Below are positions 24,061-36,719 of a DNA stretch of 64,000 bases, in pieces; within the stretch, counting starts at the first letter, position 1; each line of letters starts with the position of its first letter. Location of the stretch: positions 143,947,880-144,011,879 of the forward strand of contig OX578134.1 of NCBI GenBank assembly GCA_951213105.1, written 5' to 3'. Origin of the DNA: Amaurobius ferox. Lineage: Eukaryota > Arthropoda > Arachnida > Araneae > Amaurobiidae. The notes under the pieces were generated by a model. The model saw only the letters and a list, made by a program, of their open reading frames with translations, ran no database searches and was not told the DNA's origin. The position numbers were made by a program, and so were the translations under genes.

Positions 24061-24559
24061 CAACCATACAAAAAGGCAATTAGAATGCAACACGCAGACA
24101 ATAAATATTCTGCAGACTACGGATGGAAATGGCGGTACAAGAAGTGAAAATATTACTTCAGCAAGTTTTCAACAGAATTTTGCCATTTTTAACACAATAC
24201 TCATAATAATATGAGTTAAAAATTATAATGGAATCTTTTAAATGTAAGAAAATCAATAAATTATTAAATAAGTTTCATTTAGAAAACAGCTTTTCATTTA
24301 TCACTACATTTGTTTTCGTGTCTTTAGCATTCGAAAACCATGAACCTGAAATGAAACTTATTCTGAACCGATCATTTCAAAGAATTTTCTGCTTTAAATT
24401 AGTTTTATATTACAAAAATACTATCACCGAGACATATCGTTTATGACTTGAAGCACCTCTGAACCGAATTTTTTCGCTGCTCTAAAGACTGATTTTACGC
24501 TACATATGACAAAGATGTACACATTCATCTTATTTGCTATAATGTATTTTAGATGCAGA
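24061..24559. other. No gene seen
   Basis: An AT-rich stretch. A 72-codon frame at 24228-24446 has no recognisable features and is probably chance. Confidence 0.5.
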
Positions 24560-24800
24560 AGTATTTAAATTTGTAAAAACGTAGAAAACATTCTATCCAA
24601 GCTCTTATTTAAGATAAAACGCCTCAAGAAATTCAACTTATTTTGCATCCTTAAGGGATCTGCCAATCATACCAAGCGGATTGAAGAAATCTGGAATGTA
24701 ATGCACCATTTCTATCCCTATCTTGATAGACAGAATCATCAAAATTTGAGTTTGGCAATTCTTCTCAAACGTCTTATATAGTGCTATCTCTAGTTTTTGT
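24560..24800. repeat. Dispersed repeat family H, copy 1
   Basis: Homologous to 40715-40965: both contain 'ggaatctggaatgtaatgc' or a close variant, 'tcttgatagacag' and 'tcatcaaaa', in order. Non-coding and diverged. Confidence 0.65.
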
Positions 24801-26774
24801 ACAATTTAAATATTTGAACAGATTTACAAAGATGTACGTAATAATATTTTGCATTTACATAGAATTATATAGTTTCAAAATATTGAATTTTATACATATG
24901 TATTATGCAATATATACATAATATTAGATAGATAGCATATGTATACAAAAATAAATACCATATATTTATATTTTATGAATTTGAAAAAATATAAAGCTTA
25001 TTTTGGCCGCAACACACATATTTAAATTGGATTTAAACTGAGCGATTCAATAATCTCCCGCTAATACATTTCTTATAATATGATATTATTATCAGAATAC
25101 GATATTTTCCCATTAAAGGTTTCCAAAATTTGCCTTAATAAGCTAATTTTATTTTATTTATAACTAGCAGCAGTATTACTTGTGATTCAAACATATATTC
25201 TGAAAACATATATTATTTTTTCTCTCTGAAATTTTTCTTGTTATAAAAATAATAAAATAAGTAGTTTAAATTTATATGTATAACATTTACTTTACAAGGT
25301 GGTTCATTAATAATTCCTTTAGGAACTAACATTTTAACTTATTTTCTTCAAGGTATCATGCTGTTTCTGGGGACAAAAACAGCCTCTTACTTAAGGATAC
25401 AAATGCGGTGCAGCCGATAAAACAACGGTAAGCATGCATTTGGCGACAGTACAAGGCTTTGACTAGTCGCTGTTATGACCAGATGCCTACTTACCTTTGT
25501 TGTCTTATTTTTGTATCCTCATAAAAAGCCAGTATTTTTTATTCTTATATTATTTCTAAATAGATCAATACAATTACTAATTTGTTATGTGCTGTATTTT
25601 GTAAAATCTCGCTTAGAAGTGTACATGTTGGCACGCGGTATCCTTAATACATCAATTATTCAAAAATGTGGATTCCTTTCTTTTGTACATACTATATATC
25701 AATTCCTATGTCCCAGTAAACTATATGTAGAAAGTATTTCAGATATCAAAATTACTGGTGTGCCTTATGATATAAATTTACGAAATGCCTAATATTCAAT
25801 ATTGATTGTACCAAACTATCATTTTGGCTAAATCAACTCTATAACTCCCTCAGTTAGGCCATTATTTTGCATTTCATATGGAGTGGTATGCAGCACACAC
25901 TATAATTATAAATTTTGATAACATCCGTTTTGTCATTAAGCGATCTACTTGTAATCAAAATTTAAATATATATATTTCAGAAGTGGCTGAGAGTTTTTTT
26001 GATATAAAACTCTCACTCGCATAATTTCGGTTTTCTAATGTAAAAACACATGTTAGAAGAACACTCAAATGAGTAGTTATATATACAGAACTACAGTAAT
26101 TTAAACTCGATTTTTTATTGCATCATCTAAATCGTTAACTATTAATTCTTTTGAAAAAACCCATATTTTAGATTTTGTTATAATCTCAAACGTGGACTTA
26201 CTCTTAGGAAATTAACATGAAAATGAAATATATGAACAAGAAAACATAAAAGTTTAACAAAATGTAATCATAAAAAGTAAATTTTCGAAGTATTTCGTGC
26301 TTTAATTGACTGACAAAAAATTTTACATCCTTGCATAGCATCTTTTATTACACATTTTTAACATAGAATTCACTCGAATTTCCAAAGAAATTTAATATGC
26401 TGGATTTCATTTTATGCACATGAGGAATGCATCACCTAGGAGCAGAATAGTTTGAATCCCAGATAAATTCCAGCGATATCTATGAACCCGGGAGACGAAT
26501 GCTCAGAAGCATCAATTTATTTTTTTTCTCTTATTTTCCTTTCTGTAATTTCTTCTTCACAAATAGTGAAGTTCAGTTTATTGTCGAAAATTTATCGTAC
26601 ATATGGGACATTTCTTTTTAACGATATTCCTCATATGTTTTTCAAAAACATTTTATGGACATCCAAGATTTCATAAATAGACAAATAGATCCATACCTAT
26701 TTATAGAAAAATAAAATTTCTTAAGCAAAGTGTTTGAAATTATTCTTGTACATACCTTTATATCTTTGTTATTA
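24801..26774. other. No gene seen
   Basis: AT-rich. ACAAGGTGGTTCATTAATAA near 25297 resembles a DNA-transposon terminus but no partner end was found. The 105-codon frame at 25475-25792 is hydrophobic and AT-driven, with no family resemblance. Confidence 0.45.
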
Positions 26775-26930
26775 AAACATGTTGTTAAAACATGGCATTA
26801 CAACATGGTATAAAAACATGTTATTACAACATGTTTTTAAAACATGGTATTAGAACATGCTATTAAAATATGTTATTAAAACTCTGTTATTAAAATACTA
26901 TGTTATTAAAACATGTTATTAAAATGTTAA
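26775..26930. repeat. Minisatellite built on the palindrome AACATGTT
   Basis: About ten units of 12-17 bp (consensus ATTAAAACATGTT) with TT/GG/GC variants. The palindromic core means each unit can pair with its neighbours. Confidence 0.85.
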
Positions 26931-26950
26931 ATGAGTACCATAAACGAGTA

Positions 26951-27301
26951 CTGGGGTTTCACTCGCTTTTGGTCTCTAATTTTCCTTTCTAACTTCCAAA
27001 CTTATAGATGCAATTTAATGAAATTCTACATGAACATACATTGGTATATGATAAGCTTGGTTACGGAAGGACATGTCTAACGGCACCATTCTCTAGCCCA
27101 AAAGTGAAAAAAAGACTGCTGGCCTCCTCACAGAAATCCTTATATAAAGTGTAGCAGGAGATGGGATTTCCACAAGCACTTTTCAACGATCTACAAAACG
27201 GCAAAACTGTTTCTCATACACCAAACTATGTTTCGCTGAATGACATCAACTAGTTTGAAAGTTATAAGAAAAAATAAGGGACCGAGAGCGAGTACCCTCT
27301 G
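26951..27301. mobile_element. 351-bp MITE with TA target duplication
   Basis: The left arm CTGGGGTTTCACTCGCTTTT and the right arm read inward (CAGAGGGTACTCGCTCTCGG) are inverted repeats similar over about 50 bp, flanked by TA at 26949-26950 and 27302-27303. No coding frame. A non-autonomous Tc1/mariner-type origin is inferred from the TA flanks and CA/TG ends. Confidence 0.6.
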
Positions 27302-27608
27302 TATACACGAGTTATAACTATAATCAGTAAATTGGTAGATTTCTTATAATCAGGTACGTTTGGGACTTTAACGGTGCAAGATTATAAAATTTACCGAATT
27401 ATGGTATTTCAAACTAAAATCGGCTAATTAAAACCATTTGCAAAAAATAATTTAAAACAAAAAAATGGACAGTAAATATGATATTTATTTACCTACAGCA
27501 TTACACAGACTGGATTACAGATATCTGGAAAAACATTTAAATCCATTTTAAAATTATAATGTAACTTCAATGAATAGACATCTGTATAGAAAATCATTTA
27601 GTCTGATA

Positions 27609-27717
27609 CAGTAAATGTTCTTCAGTATAGACGATCGGACCCGAATGTCGAAAAAGAAGTGCATCGGATTATCTGGCGTGTCGAAACCTTGGATGTCGGA
27701 TTAACGGAAGTTTACTG
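27609..27717. mobile_element. 109-bp pogo/Tigger-like MITE
   Basis: Starts CAGTAAATG after TA (27607-27608). The right end reads inward CAGTAAACTTCCGTTAATCC followed by GACATCC, the typical terminal phrase of pogo/Tigger elements, and is flanked by TA at 27718-27719. The left arm has decayed beyond its first 8 bases. No coding content. Confidence 0.6.
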
Positions 27718-27779
27718 TATAATGGCATAAAGTTTTCATACATGTCATAAATTCGTCACATGCAAAATTGGGTGGTTCT

Positions 27780-28318
27780 AATGTTTGCAAAAATATATTT
27801 TTTTATCAACATATATTTGGCACCCTAAATGTTGATGTCCAACTTCGAAAATAAGTCAAAATGTAAAAACTCTAGTATTTAATGATAGAAAACAGTGGCC
27901 ATATTTGGTTGGGAGAGGACGGTTGACATTTCACTCAAGCCACCTTCACGTAATGAATTCTGGGTTATTCTTCCAAAAGTTTAAGAGCGAAGAACTTTTA
28001 AAATATAAGAATAGTCAATAATACAAACTTCAAAGGAATTGGCGGGGGACTTAAATATTATAAAATATCAGCATTTTTTCTTCACAAACAAAGGGTCCTA
28101 TTATGCAACCATTTCAGGTACAGTAGATAAAAATTTTTGATAAGTAAAACACATTTGTTATCGAACTTTATATTTTTTCAAAATGTCAAGGTCTTGACGG
28201 GAAGTTTGCATATATTTTAATTTCAAAAAACATTTTTTGCAAACATTTTATAGAAATACACATATTTTCCCACCACGTGCGATTTCGATTTAAAAACGTA
28301 ATAAAGATTGACCCACCC
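27780..28318. mobile_element. Possible element with GGGTGG inverted ends
   Basis: The left end GGGTGGTTCTAATGTTTGCA and the right end read inward (GGGTGGGTCAATC) share their first bases, and both arms contain 'gtttgcaaaaa' further in. The right flank is TA; the left flank is not. Same terminal style as 13336-13460. Moderately speculative. Confidence 0.35.
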
Positions 28319-30759
28319 TAGTGCTAAATTGTGTCTTTAAAGTTAGAAAAGTAAAATATTTGCCATACATATTATCTCTACTCTAAACCCAACTATATTT
28401 AATCATTTTCTATACGCATATTAATTTCTAATCTTAAAAAAAAGTTTTATTGTCAGTGCATGTTATACTTACACTTCATTTGCGAGAAAAAAATATTTTT
28501 TCATTTTCTCCCTATGTGGGACTTTATATATATTAAACGCATAGTTCCTTAATGCCAAAGAACTTCAGTGTTTAGCGTCAAAGAATGCATTATCGTCTAG
28601 TTGAAAAGTGAGAGAAATTCCTCAGAAATTTTTGAACTTGGAAGAGGCATTTTCAGAAAGGGGCCCATAATACTCTCCTCTGCCTTTATTAGTCCGTGCA
28701 CGTTAATGATTTAAGTTCCACGTTAATGATTTAAGTTTCTCGAAAATTTATTATAATTATGAAATATCATTCCCCGTTTCTCGCATATTTCTAATATCAT
28801 TCCTGAAAATGTGAATATAATTTTATTGGATTTCTCTTATAGATTATAATCGGCGAGAAATTATAAACGGATTTTAAATATATTGGAATTATCTACTCTT
28901 AATGTTTTTTTATCATCAGTTTTTATTGATGTGCATATTTCTCTCTTTGATATTTCTGCATTACTATCACAAATAAAAATCAAGAAAATATTTTAAAATC
29001 TGTGCAGAAAAATAAATATGTTCTAATATATATACGAAATTTAAATTATTAAACTTAACTTCCTTCAAATAAATTTAGTATAAAATTAATACTAATTTCT
29101 TCTACATCAAGTAACATTGTCTTACAGTTATCAATAATAAGCATAATTAAAATTTATTTTTAAATATCTGGAGAATCATAAGAAAACATGCAGATTCAGT
29201 AAGAAAACTAATTTAATATATTTGTTTATCCTCTCAAAACTTAAAGGTCATGAAAAAGATCCAATCGCATATTTTTTTATTTATGTCAAGAGGAAAAATA
29301 TTTTTTGACTGCGTAATGGGAGCTTAAATATATTTGTCAATTTTAATTTTAATATCTAATAAGAATAAATGTTTTATTTGGATTTAAAATTTAGATCAAA
29401 CTTCAACATGGTAAGATGATATATAACTACCAATATACTGTTGCTTTGTATCCTCTGGAATCGTGGGTGTTCCCTCAGGGTACAATAATGAGTAAAAATT
29501 TCTAGATAATTACACTTTCAATTGAAAATCACTAAAAAACGTATACAGGAACAATATACAGTGAATATCTTAACTGTCTTTCAAGATCACAAAAGAACTG
29601 CCAGATACAATAAATCAGCAATTAAATGCTCAACTGATTCATAAAAGAACTTATACTATTCTCAAAACACTGAACGTATCTCTCAATTCGCTTTAGTCCA
29701 TATTATGCCAACTAACTCCCTAACTGAGCGATGAATAACATACTTCCCGCATAATTATCTAGAATGGGATCGTATCTCCAAAAATATTCGATAGGGAAAG
29801 TTTTAGTATATTCAGAAACTCGCCAAGTTGGCGATAAATATCGAAATATGGCACTAATGTCCTGAAAATATGGCAACCCATCTTTTATGTAAGAGAAATG
29901 GCTACCTGTAAAGATTGATTTTCCTTGGAAATAAGCAGTAAAGTCCTTGAATGATCAAAAACTTACAAAATGTCGTTAGGTTGAAAATAAATAGAAAAGT
30001 GTGGCAACCCTACATTCACGTAATAGGCTCGTAAAAGTGTTTCTGACTCTGGGGACTCTAATATCTTCCAGCTAAGGCACTTTGCATTCTCGTAACACTA
30101 CAAACACTTAATAAAATATGAATTAATTCTAAACGTATGTGAAGATTTTAATAAATACAACATTTCATATGCTCCAGTGATAAAGCGTTGAAATGAAATT
30201 CGGATTGAAGTAAACAGTTAAAACAATCACTCAATGATTTTGTTCAAAATCTATAATGAAATGAATTAAACTATACCATAATTATGCTTCCTACAACCAA
30301 TGTAGAAGAAATGTAGGAGGGACATATGTAGACGGAAAGTGATGAAACAAAAATTTGGGTCACAACATTTGAATATCATTAAACACGAATCAAACACTTT
30401 GAGAAAAAGGCCACTGTGTGTTTATTATTGTACTACGATGGGGCAACGATGTGACAACGAGCAGAGAAAGCTCAACGATAAGAGTCAGATGCATTCAGAT
30501 ATTGAGAAGTGGTGTAGCAGTCAATATATGCAGTCTACTTTGAGAAATAAGAGGCGATTCTAGAAAGGAGGGTGGTTTGAGTCATTATGATATATTCAGA
30601 AATGGTTTGACAGTCAACGATAAATGACCGTCGAAGAGGCGTTTGTGGACAAATTGAGTCCATAATGTACAGATGTGTTTTAGTGTCCAAAACGACAACA
30701 GAGGTATGTGCCAATTAACATTACATTTAGTTCTATATGATTTTAGGCAGATTCCTGGT

Positions 30760-30760
<1 letters not shown>
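28319..30760. other. No gene seen
   Basis: AT-rich. 'cacgttaatgatttaagtt' is present twice in tandem near 28700-28738, and 'cgttaatgatttaagttcc' recurs at 48537, pointing to one more diverged dispersed repeat. 'tcgccaagttggcga' near 29821 is also found at about 22526. The 30339-30563 frame has no recognised family. Confidence 0.45.
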
Positions 30761-30841
<81 letters not shown>

Positions 30842-30890
30842 TATACATATATATATATAAATATATACATATATATATATATATATATCA
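30761..30890. repeat. (CA)n-(TA)n compound microsatellite
   Basis: (CA)n at 30761-30787 runs into (TA)n with occasional ATAAATATATAC interruptions to 30890. Confidence 0.95.
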
Positions 30891-31500
30891 TATAAAAACC
30901 AGTAATCAAATTCAAATAGAATTCCTATGCATATCCACAAAAAGCAAAGGCACTACTCAGGAAAAGGCGCCAAGCCGCTCCATACTCCGAAGCAGATAAT
31001 AATCCAAGGAAAAGAAGATTTAAAAGAATATGGGATAACCAAATGCTTTGCATTTAATGGTTGGGGAGGATTGCGACTCCCCCTCCCGTTTAAAGCTGCT
31101 TTTCTAGCCTAGGCAAACGCTCACGGTACCAATACAAAGCAAAGGTTGGTCCCCAATGCGTGCTAATACGAAGGCACCCGGATACGGAAGAACAAGGCCA
31201 ACCAACAGAAGGAAACTGGACCAAAAGTGAATCCTGCCCATCTCGCTATCTTATATATGTTCATCTTACGCATGCGGGCAATCCTAGCAGGTTCGCATAA
31301 ACTTTATTTACTTGCAGTTTGATGAAGTAAACTGTCAAAATCCACATGATCCCTGAAAATTGATTTATAACAATCCTTTAAGAAATATAAAGGATAATGT
31401 TTATATAACGCCTCAGTTATGATTTTAATGTTGCTATTATTGCAATCCTTTTTAAACGTATTGAAAATTTGGTTTCTCTTAAAGTGTAAATATATATATA
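30891..31500. other. Unassigned block with higher GC at 30950-31230
   Basis: The segment is less AT-rich than its neighbours and contains phrases like GGCACCCGGATACGGAAGAA, which suggests a fragment of a coding mobile element. No frame stays open long enough, and I recognise no domain. Confidence 0.3.
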
Positions 31501-32426
31501 TACAGGGTCTTTATAATTAAAGTTCCACCTTGAAATGGCTATACAAGGGAAAGTACTGGACAGAATGCTATCAAACTTGGTAATAGTTTACAGGAGGTCA
31601 TGATATTTTATTTTCCGCAGAAAAATAAAAGTTCAAAAACTCACCTTCAACGAGGAATGGCGCTATATGCAATATCGTTAAACGAAATAAGACATGAAAA
31701 CATCGGTTTAAAAATATTTTAATCGTTTCTAAAACGTGTTACAAATCAGGTTCAATGTGGTTTCCACCATTTTCTGAAAGCAAGTTAAATCGCATTACTG
31801 CGTTCTCAAGAGTAGCTCTTAGCATATCAGGAGGAATGTTACGGACATGTCGGTGTATGACATTTTTCAATTCCGTCAAATTGTTTATGTTATCACCATA
31901 AACAGTGTGTTGAGGTAACCCCATAGCCAGAGGTCACAGGGGTGTCGTCTTACAATCCGGTCATCCGTGAAATGTTGCTCAAGTAACTGTTTGACACATG
32001 TACCAATGTGAGGTGGAACCCCGTCCTGCATAAAAATCGTGGTATCTAAGCCACTGTTTATGGCGATAACATAAACAATTTGGCGGAATAGAAAATTGTG
32101 ATACACCGACATGTCCGTAACATTCCTCCTGATATGCTAAGAACTACTGTTGAGAACGCAGTAATGCGATTTAACTTGCTTTCAGAAAATAGTGGAAGTT
32201 ACATTGAACATGATTTGTAACACGTTTTAGTAACGATTAAAAACTTTTTAAACCGATGTCTTCATATCTTATTTCGTTTAACAATATTGCATACAGCGCC
32301 ATTCTCCCTGACGGTCAGGTTTAGAACTTTGCTGAAAACCTCCTATAAACTATTACCAAGTTTGATAACATTCTGTCCAGTAGTTTTCCTTTAATGGCCA
32401 TTTCAAGGTGGAACTTTAATTATATA
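31501..32426. mobile_element. Fold-back element built from two transposase 3' ends
   Basis: Arms at 31501-31905 and 32052-32426 are inverted copies. Both end outward in AATTAAAGTTCCACCTTGAA-type sequence, and the left follows a TA array with TACAGGGTC. Each arm carries the same transposase C-terminus reading toward its own outer end. Left (minus strand): HRHVRNIPPDMLRATLENAV then LLSENGG. Right (plus strand): HRHVRNIPPDMLRTTVENAV then LLSENSG. The short loop holds the next upstream part of the left copy. This is a non-autonomous palindrome formed from a mariner-type parent. Confidence 0.85.
31741..32050 (-). pseudogene. C-terminal part of a mariner/DDE transposase
   Basis: Read on the minus strand: FMQDGVPPHIGTCVKQLLEQ, in which the Asp after MQ is the second catalytic residue; then DDRIVRRHPCDLWLWGYLNT, which in intact relatives has about ten more residues (proline-rich, up to SPDLNPCDFWLWGYLK) and so carries an internal deletion; then, after a frameshift near 31915, NNLTELKNVIHRHVRNIPPD and the C-terminus MRFNLLSENGGNHIE, ending in a stop. 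The N-terminal DNA-binding domain and first catalytic Asp are absent. Cannot be functional. Confidence 0.8.
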
Positions 32427-32651
32427 TAATTGAAGAATTTTAATTTACTTGTATTATATATACCTGAGATTGATCATTTATTGAAAAGTTCTGTATAGCA
32501 AAAATGAAAAAAGAGATGTCTAAAGTGATTATTTGAAATCATTAGTGACTATACGATAAGCTTGTGAAGATGACAAAGAGAATATTATAAATAAAACTTT
32601 ATAAATAAAAAGGTACAGAATTGATATGAAATATCCTGTTTCCCTTTTCCT

Positions 32652-32653
<2 letters not shown>

Positions 32654-32745
<92 letters not shown>
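32654..32745. repeat. (TA)n microsatellite, about 46 units
   Basis: Uninterrupted TA repeat of 92 bp. Confidence 0.97.
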
Positions 32746-32748
<3 letters not shown>

Positions 32749-33094
32749 TATTTTAAAGTTTAAAATGATGGAATTTAATTGTGTAGTATGTTAATATAAT
32801 TATATTTTAGGAACTCGCAAATCAAAATTAAACGGTGGATTATTGTCGCCAATTAAATTATGCGCTTAATGTTTAGCTTCTTACAGCTTAGCTTCACCTT
32901 TACATTTCTTTCACAACAGTAGCATATGAGATGGTTAACTGTTTTAAAATATAAATTAAATTTAAGTTGTATCTACGACTTTATTTCACAAATGAAAACA
33001 TCAAGTATCAAACCGGTTGAAATAATTCATAATCTCCGCAGAACCCTTAAACTAGTCTATTTTTAAATTCATTCAAGGTAAACTTCCATCACTT
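32746..33094. other. No gene seen
   Basis: AT-rich DNA, nothing assigned. Confidence 0.6.
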
Positions 33095-33430
33095 AAAAGA
33101 GAAAAACGAGGCTTGTATTCCCTATACTCTCTCTCCCCCTCTGTAATGCTCTCCTTTGAGACGCAAACAAGCTCAAATTAAATAGGTAAACCATTAGCCT
33201 AAACTTTTCCTAAATAGACGGAACTGTTTCCACTTTAGCGGACGCATTTTTATTCTCCTCTGAGGAAACCTTCAGTTTAGACATGCTCAACTGCAAATTC
33301 TGTGAACGACATTGCGAAGTTGTTTCTTCCTTCTCCGTCTAATGATGTAAAAACTAGAATGTAGTAGAATGTTCTATCCAGTATTGTGAATAAAGTTACA
33401 GGAGCATATTTTTAGATTGACAGCAACGTA
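33095..33430. repeat. Dispersed repeat family G, copy 3
   Basis: Contains 'ggcttgtattccc', 'gagacgcaaacaagc', 'aaacttttcctaaatagac', 'tgtttccacttta' and 'atttttattctcctctg', matching copies 1, 2 and 4 in order. Non-coding. Confidence 0.55.
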
Positions 33431-35144
33431 GAGAGAATGCATTTAGTACAAATGACTGCGCTTGTTCCAGGAGGAAATATTTGTATTTTTCTGTCTCGAA
33501 CTGAGTTACATTTTATTTATTCGTTCAATATTTTTATATAAAACATTTTGTAAAAATTTTAAACATTTTCTACTTTGCTACAACTTTATATATGCACTTA
33601 TATTTTAATCTGCATAACTTAGAATGAAATGTTCTACTGCAATTAACTACCTTTGACTCTCCATGCACTGAACTTTAGGAATAGTAATAGTGATATAGTA
33701 GTAGTACAGAGATATTAATTATGACGTGTACAACTTGTTAGATATATTTTTAACAGCAGATCAAGCAATATTATTTACATAAAGTGATGTAGACTACATA
33801 AAGTGATGTAGATAAAAATCGCGATTTAATATCTAGTTTATTTTTCACCTTAAATACATTGATGGGTATCCTAAATTAAATTTGTTCATCTGTGTCGTGT
33901 ATTTTTGTCAGATAGTTGGCTCATCGTAATCTCAAAATACGCTGAAAGGATTTTATCCAAATTTGGTTGCTATACTGCACATATTGTTTAGATGTGAAAT
34001 CTGGAAAATATCTAAAAATGTATATAGTTTAGCTTTAAAACAAGATTTGTGAAAACCATATAATCTTCTTAATAGAGAAGTGCTGAAGCGATTAATATCG
34101 AAGTTGTGTTCAGTTTAATCTGTGTATACAGTTGTATACAGTTTAATCTGTCTAGATGTGAATTCGTAGAAGATTAAAAATATTTATATTTTCACTCTGA
34201 CTTTGATCACTTACTTGTTCCGCGTGGAAAGTCTTATGATTTCTTCTACCCTCTAGTTTATATCTATATTATGCCTATATTATGTCTATATTATGTTTAT
34301 ATTATATATTTAAAAGTTTCTGTTAATTTATTCTCATCGGAATGTATAGCTTGTAAAAGATTCCCTACTTCAAATAAGATTTTTTTTCTCCACCCATGTC
34401 AAAAAGATGAAAACAGCTTCGAAACGACGCTTTTAGGAGATTTTAATTGAACGCTGCATTTTCCCCATCAAAACTGAAGTCTTCTACTTTTAATATAATA
34501 TCAGTGCCGTTTGATTTTTCGTGTGCACAACCATGTAAATAATTTACAAAATATTCACACAAAGAAACATGAAACATTGAAAAGTCATTGAATACAATTA
34601 TCTTCTACATCATAGCAATAGCCTTCTGAAATAGAGTATACAGTTTATATTCAAATCCTTAAATATTTCTTACAACTGAACTTCTATCGTATAGTGGATC
34701 TAAGATATCCCAGTTTTGTTTTATTCCCATATTACAATAAACGGCGAAATGTTAGTTTAAACAAATTTAGCTTCCATAAGGCCACTCGAAAAAATGTTCG
34801 GAGTTGCAAAATCATAAAAAATAGCTTCCATTCAACATCTTGAATGTTCTTCAAGCCTACAGAATAACTGGAAAATGAATTCGAAAATGAAAAAGATAAT
34901 GTCGAGGGACCCTGCTGGGGTCCTCAAGTACTTATGTGCCAAATTTCATGGCCGTATGAGGCTTTTATTTACCCCTACACACGGAACACAAACAGCTTAT
35001 TTTATTATGTAAGAGGATTGCAATGTCATATAAAATGATATAACATATCTTTAAAGTCCAGTCCTGCTAATGATAAGATCCTTTGCTTACAGCTAATAGA
35101 AATTAGCAGCAAATCTATTTCAAATTCAAATGTCATACAATGTA
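33431..35144. other. No gene seen; short tandems and a repeat remnant
   Basis: 'acataaagtgatgtaga' is doubled at about 33777-33812. Four 11-12 bp units of TATATTATG(T/C)C lie at about 34258-34310. 34880-35010, read on the minus strand, holds GTTTGTGTTCCGTGTGTAGG and ATGAAATTTGGCACA, a short member of the microsatellite-centred repeat type. Confidence 0.5.
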
Positions 35145-35701
35145 GGATCAAAAAGTTCAGACTCTGTACTTATATCTCACCCTGATTGGGGGAGAGGGGT
35201 ACTATTTTACCGTTGCGTAGAGGCACATGTGACGCGAGATGCGAAAAGGAAGAAACATGTGTTTTTCCAGACAATGCGTGTAAGTGAACTGCAGTCGTTC
35301 GCGTTCGTCGAAAAAGAAAATGGCATTTGAAGAACAATTTGCGAATATCAAATTCTGCCAGCGTTTCGGGGAAAGCGTCGACAGAAACATTGCACCTGAT
35401 GCGCAGGTGAAATGTTTCTGTCGGCGATTTCACCTGCTGAGCAGGTGTAATGTTTCTGCCAGCGATTTCCTCGAAACGCTAGCAGAATTTGATATTCGCA
35501 AGCTGTTCTTCAAATGCCATTTCCTTTTCCAACGAACGCAAACGACTACACAAGCATTGTCTGTAAAAACCCTGCACTGCCGACATGCTTCTTCCTTGTC
35601 ACATCTCGCGTCCGATGTGCCTCTACGCCACGGTAAATAAGTTCCCTCTCTCCTCAAATCAAGAGTGGAGATATCAGCACAGTCTCCGAACTTTTTGATC
35701 C
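35145..35701. mobile_element. Fold-back element built from two transposase 5' ends, 557 bp
   Basis: Nearly perfect palindrome, centre near 35423. Outer ends GGATCAAAAAGTTC on both sides are flanked by TA (35143-35144, 35702-35703). Inside each arm is a start codon with MAFEEQFANIKFCQRFGES (plus strand from 35320; the mirrored arm encodes a related form on the minus strand). This resembles the first residues of mariner-type transposases of the 'EQRANIKFC' kind. No catalytic part exists, so it is non-autonomous. GC is much higher than the surroundings. The arms are far more alike than those of the other fold-backs, so it is probably the youngest. Confidence 0.85.
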
Positions 35702-35814
35702 TACTGTGTATATCGATGTTTCTGTATATTTACAAGTAAGAATAGTGATATTGTTTAAGCAACTCAAATTATTTTTAAGAACTCTTGAGTTCTTTTAAAT
35801 TCATAGAAGTTTAT

Positions 35815-36165
35815 GGCCGTCCCCTATCACTTAAAAGAGCAGAACTTAGTCCAATATTCTCTGCACTTATCTTCAAACGATTTCTCTCGATGCAAAGATT
35901 GTCACAAACGAAATAAGCAAACATTTGAAAACTTTTTTCTATAGTTGAGAGAAACGTTCCAATTTTATTACCTGTGCAGTTTGGTTTACTCCGAGCAGAC
36001 ATTGTTTTGAGGATTACGCATCTTCAAATTTTTTTCTAAATGGCAGTGGGAAGTTTCCTCCTTCTGCCACCCAAGGATATAAAAACGAATGCGTGCTGCA
36101 TTATTCAAAATACTAATAACCAGAATATTTTTTTTCGAATTAATGGGAACGCAGAGCATGGTATT
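35815..36165. repeat. Dispersed repeat family G, copy 4
   Basis: Shows 'ccctatcacttaaaagagc', 'acaaacgaaataagcaaac', 'aaaacttttttctatagttg' and 'gaacgcagag' as in the other copies. Non-coding. Confidence 0.55.
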
Positions 36166-36719
36166 TCAGTGTAATAAACCTTTTATTCTAACTATTTTTT
36201 TCTTTTCTAATCTTTTATTTTCTGATTTAAAAAAATAATGATAATTGTGTGACATTATTTTATTTATTCACTCGATACTTTCATTAAAAGCATTATTTTC
36301 ATATTTTTTTTTAAATTAATTCGTTTTCATATACATATTATAACGGGATTGCTTGAATAAAAGGCCATAATGAACAGATTTTTGAAGGAACATTTTAATC
36401 ATAATTACACAATTTTAACATTTAATTTGCATGCACGAGATAATATACGTATATAATAGTCTTATTTACTAAATCAAATGTAAAATTACAAAGTAATATA
36501 AATTTTAATATAAGCTCTAGATTTATCCGTCTTATAAATTTTGTAACGACTTTTAAGAAATTCTTAAAGAAACACAAGTTCTTGAAAAAATATAAAATGT
36601 TGCAAATGCGGCATCTTGTTTGCTTATAAGAAGACAAGTACATATCTAATATGGGCAAAGTTCATAAAATAAGGGATACATTTCTATTTAACAATAGTAT
36701 TCCATTAACTTTATATTCT
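36166..36719. other. No gene seen
   Basis: AT-rich DNA, nothing assigned. Confidence 0.6.

Noticed and set aside
25475..25792. 105-codon hydrophobic frame
   Set aside because: AT-driven composition, no signal-peptide order, no splice context and no family resemblance.
30673..30999. Open frames on both strands across 30.7-31.0 kb
   Set aside because: Most of their length is microsatellite; flanking parts show no domain.
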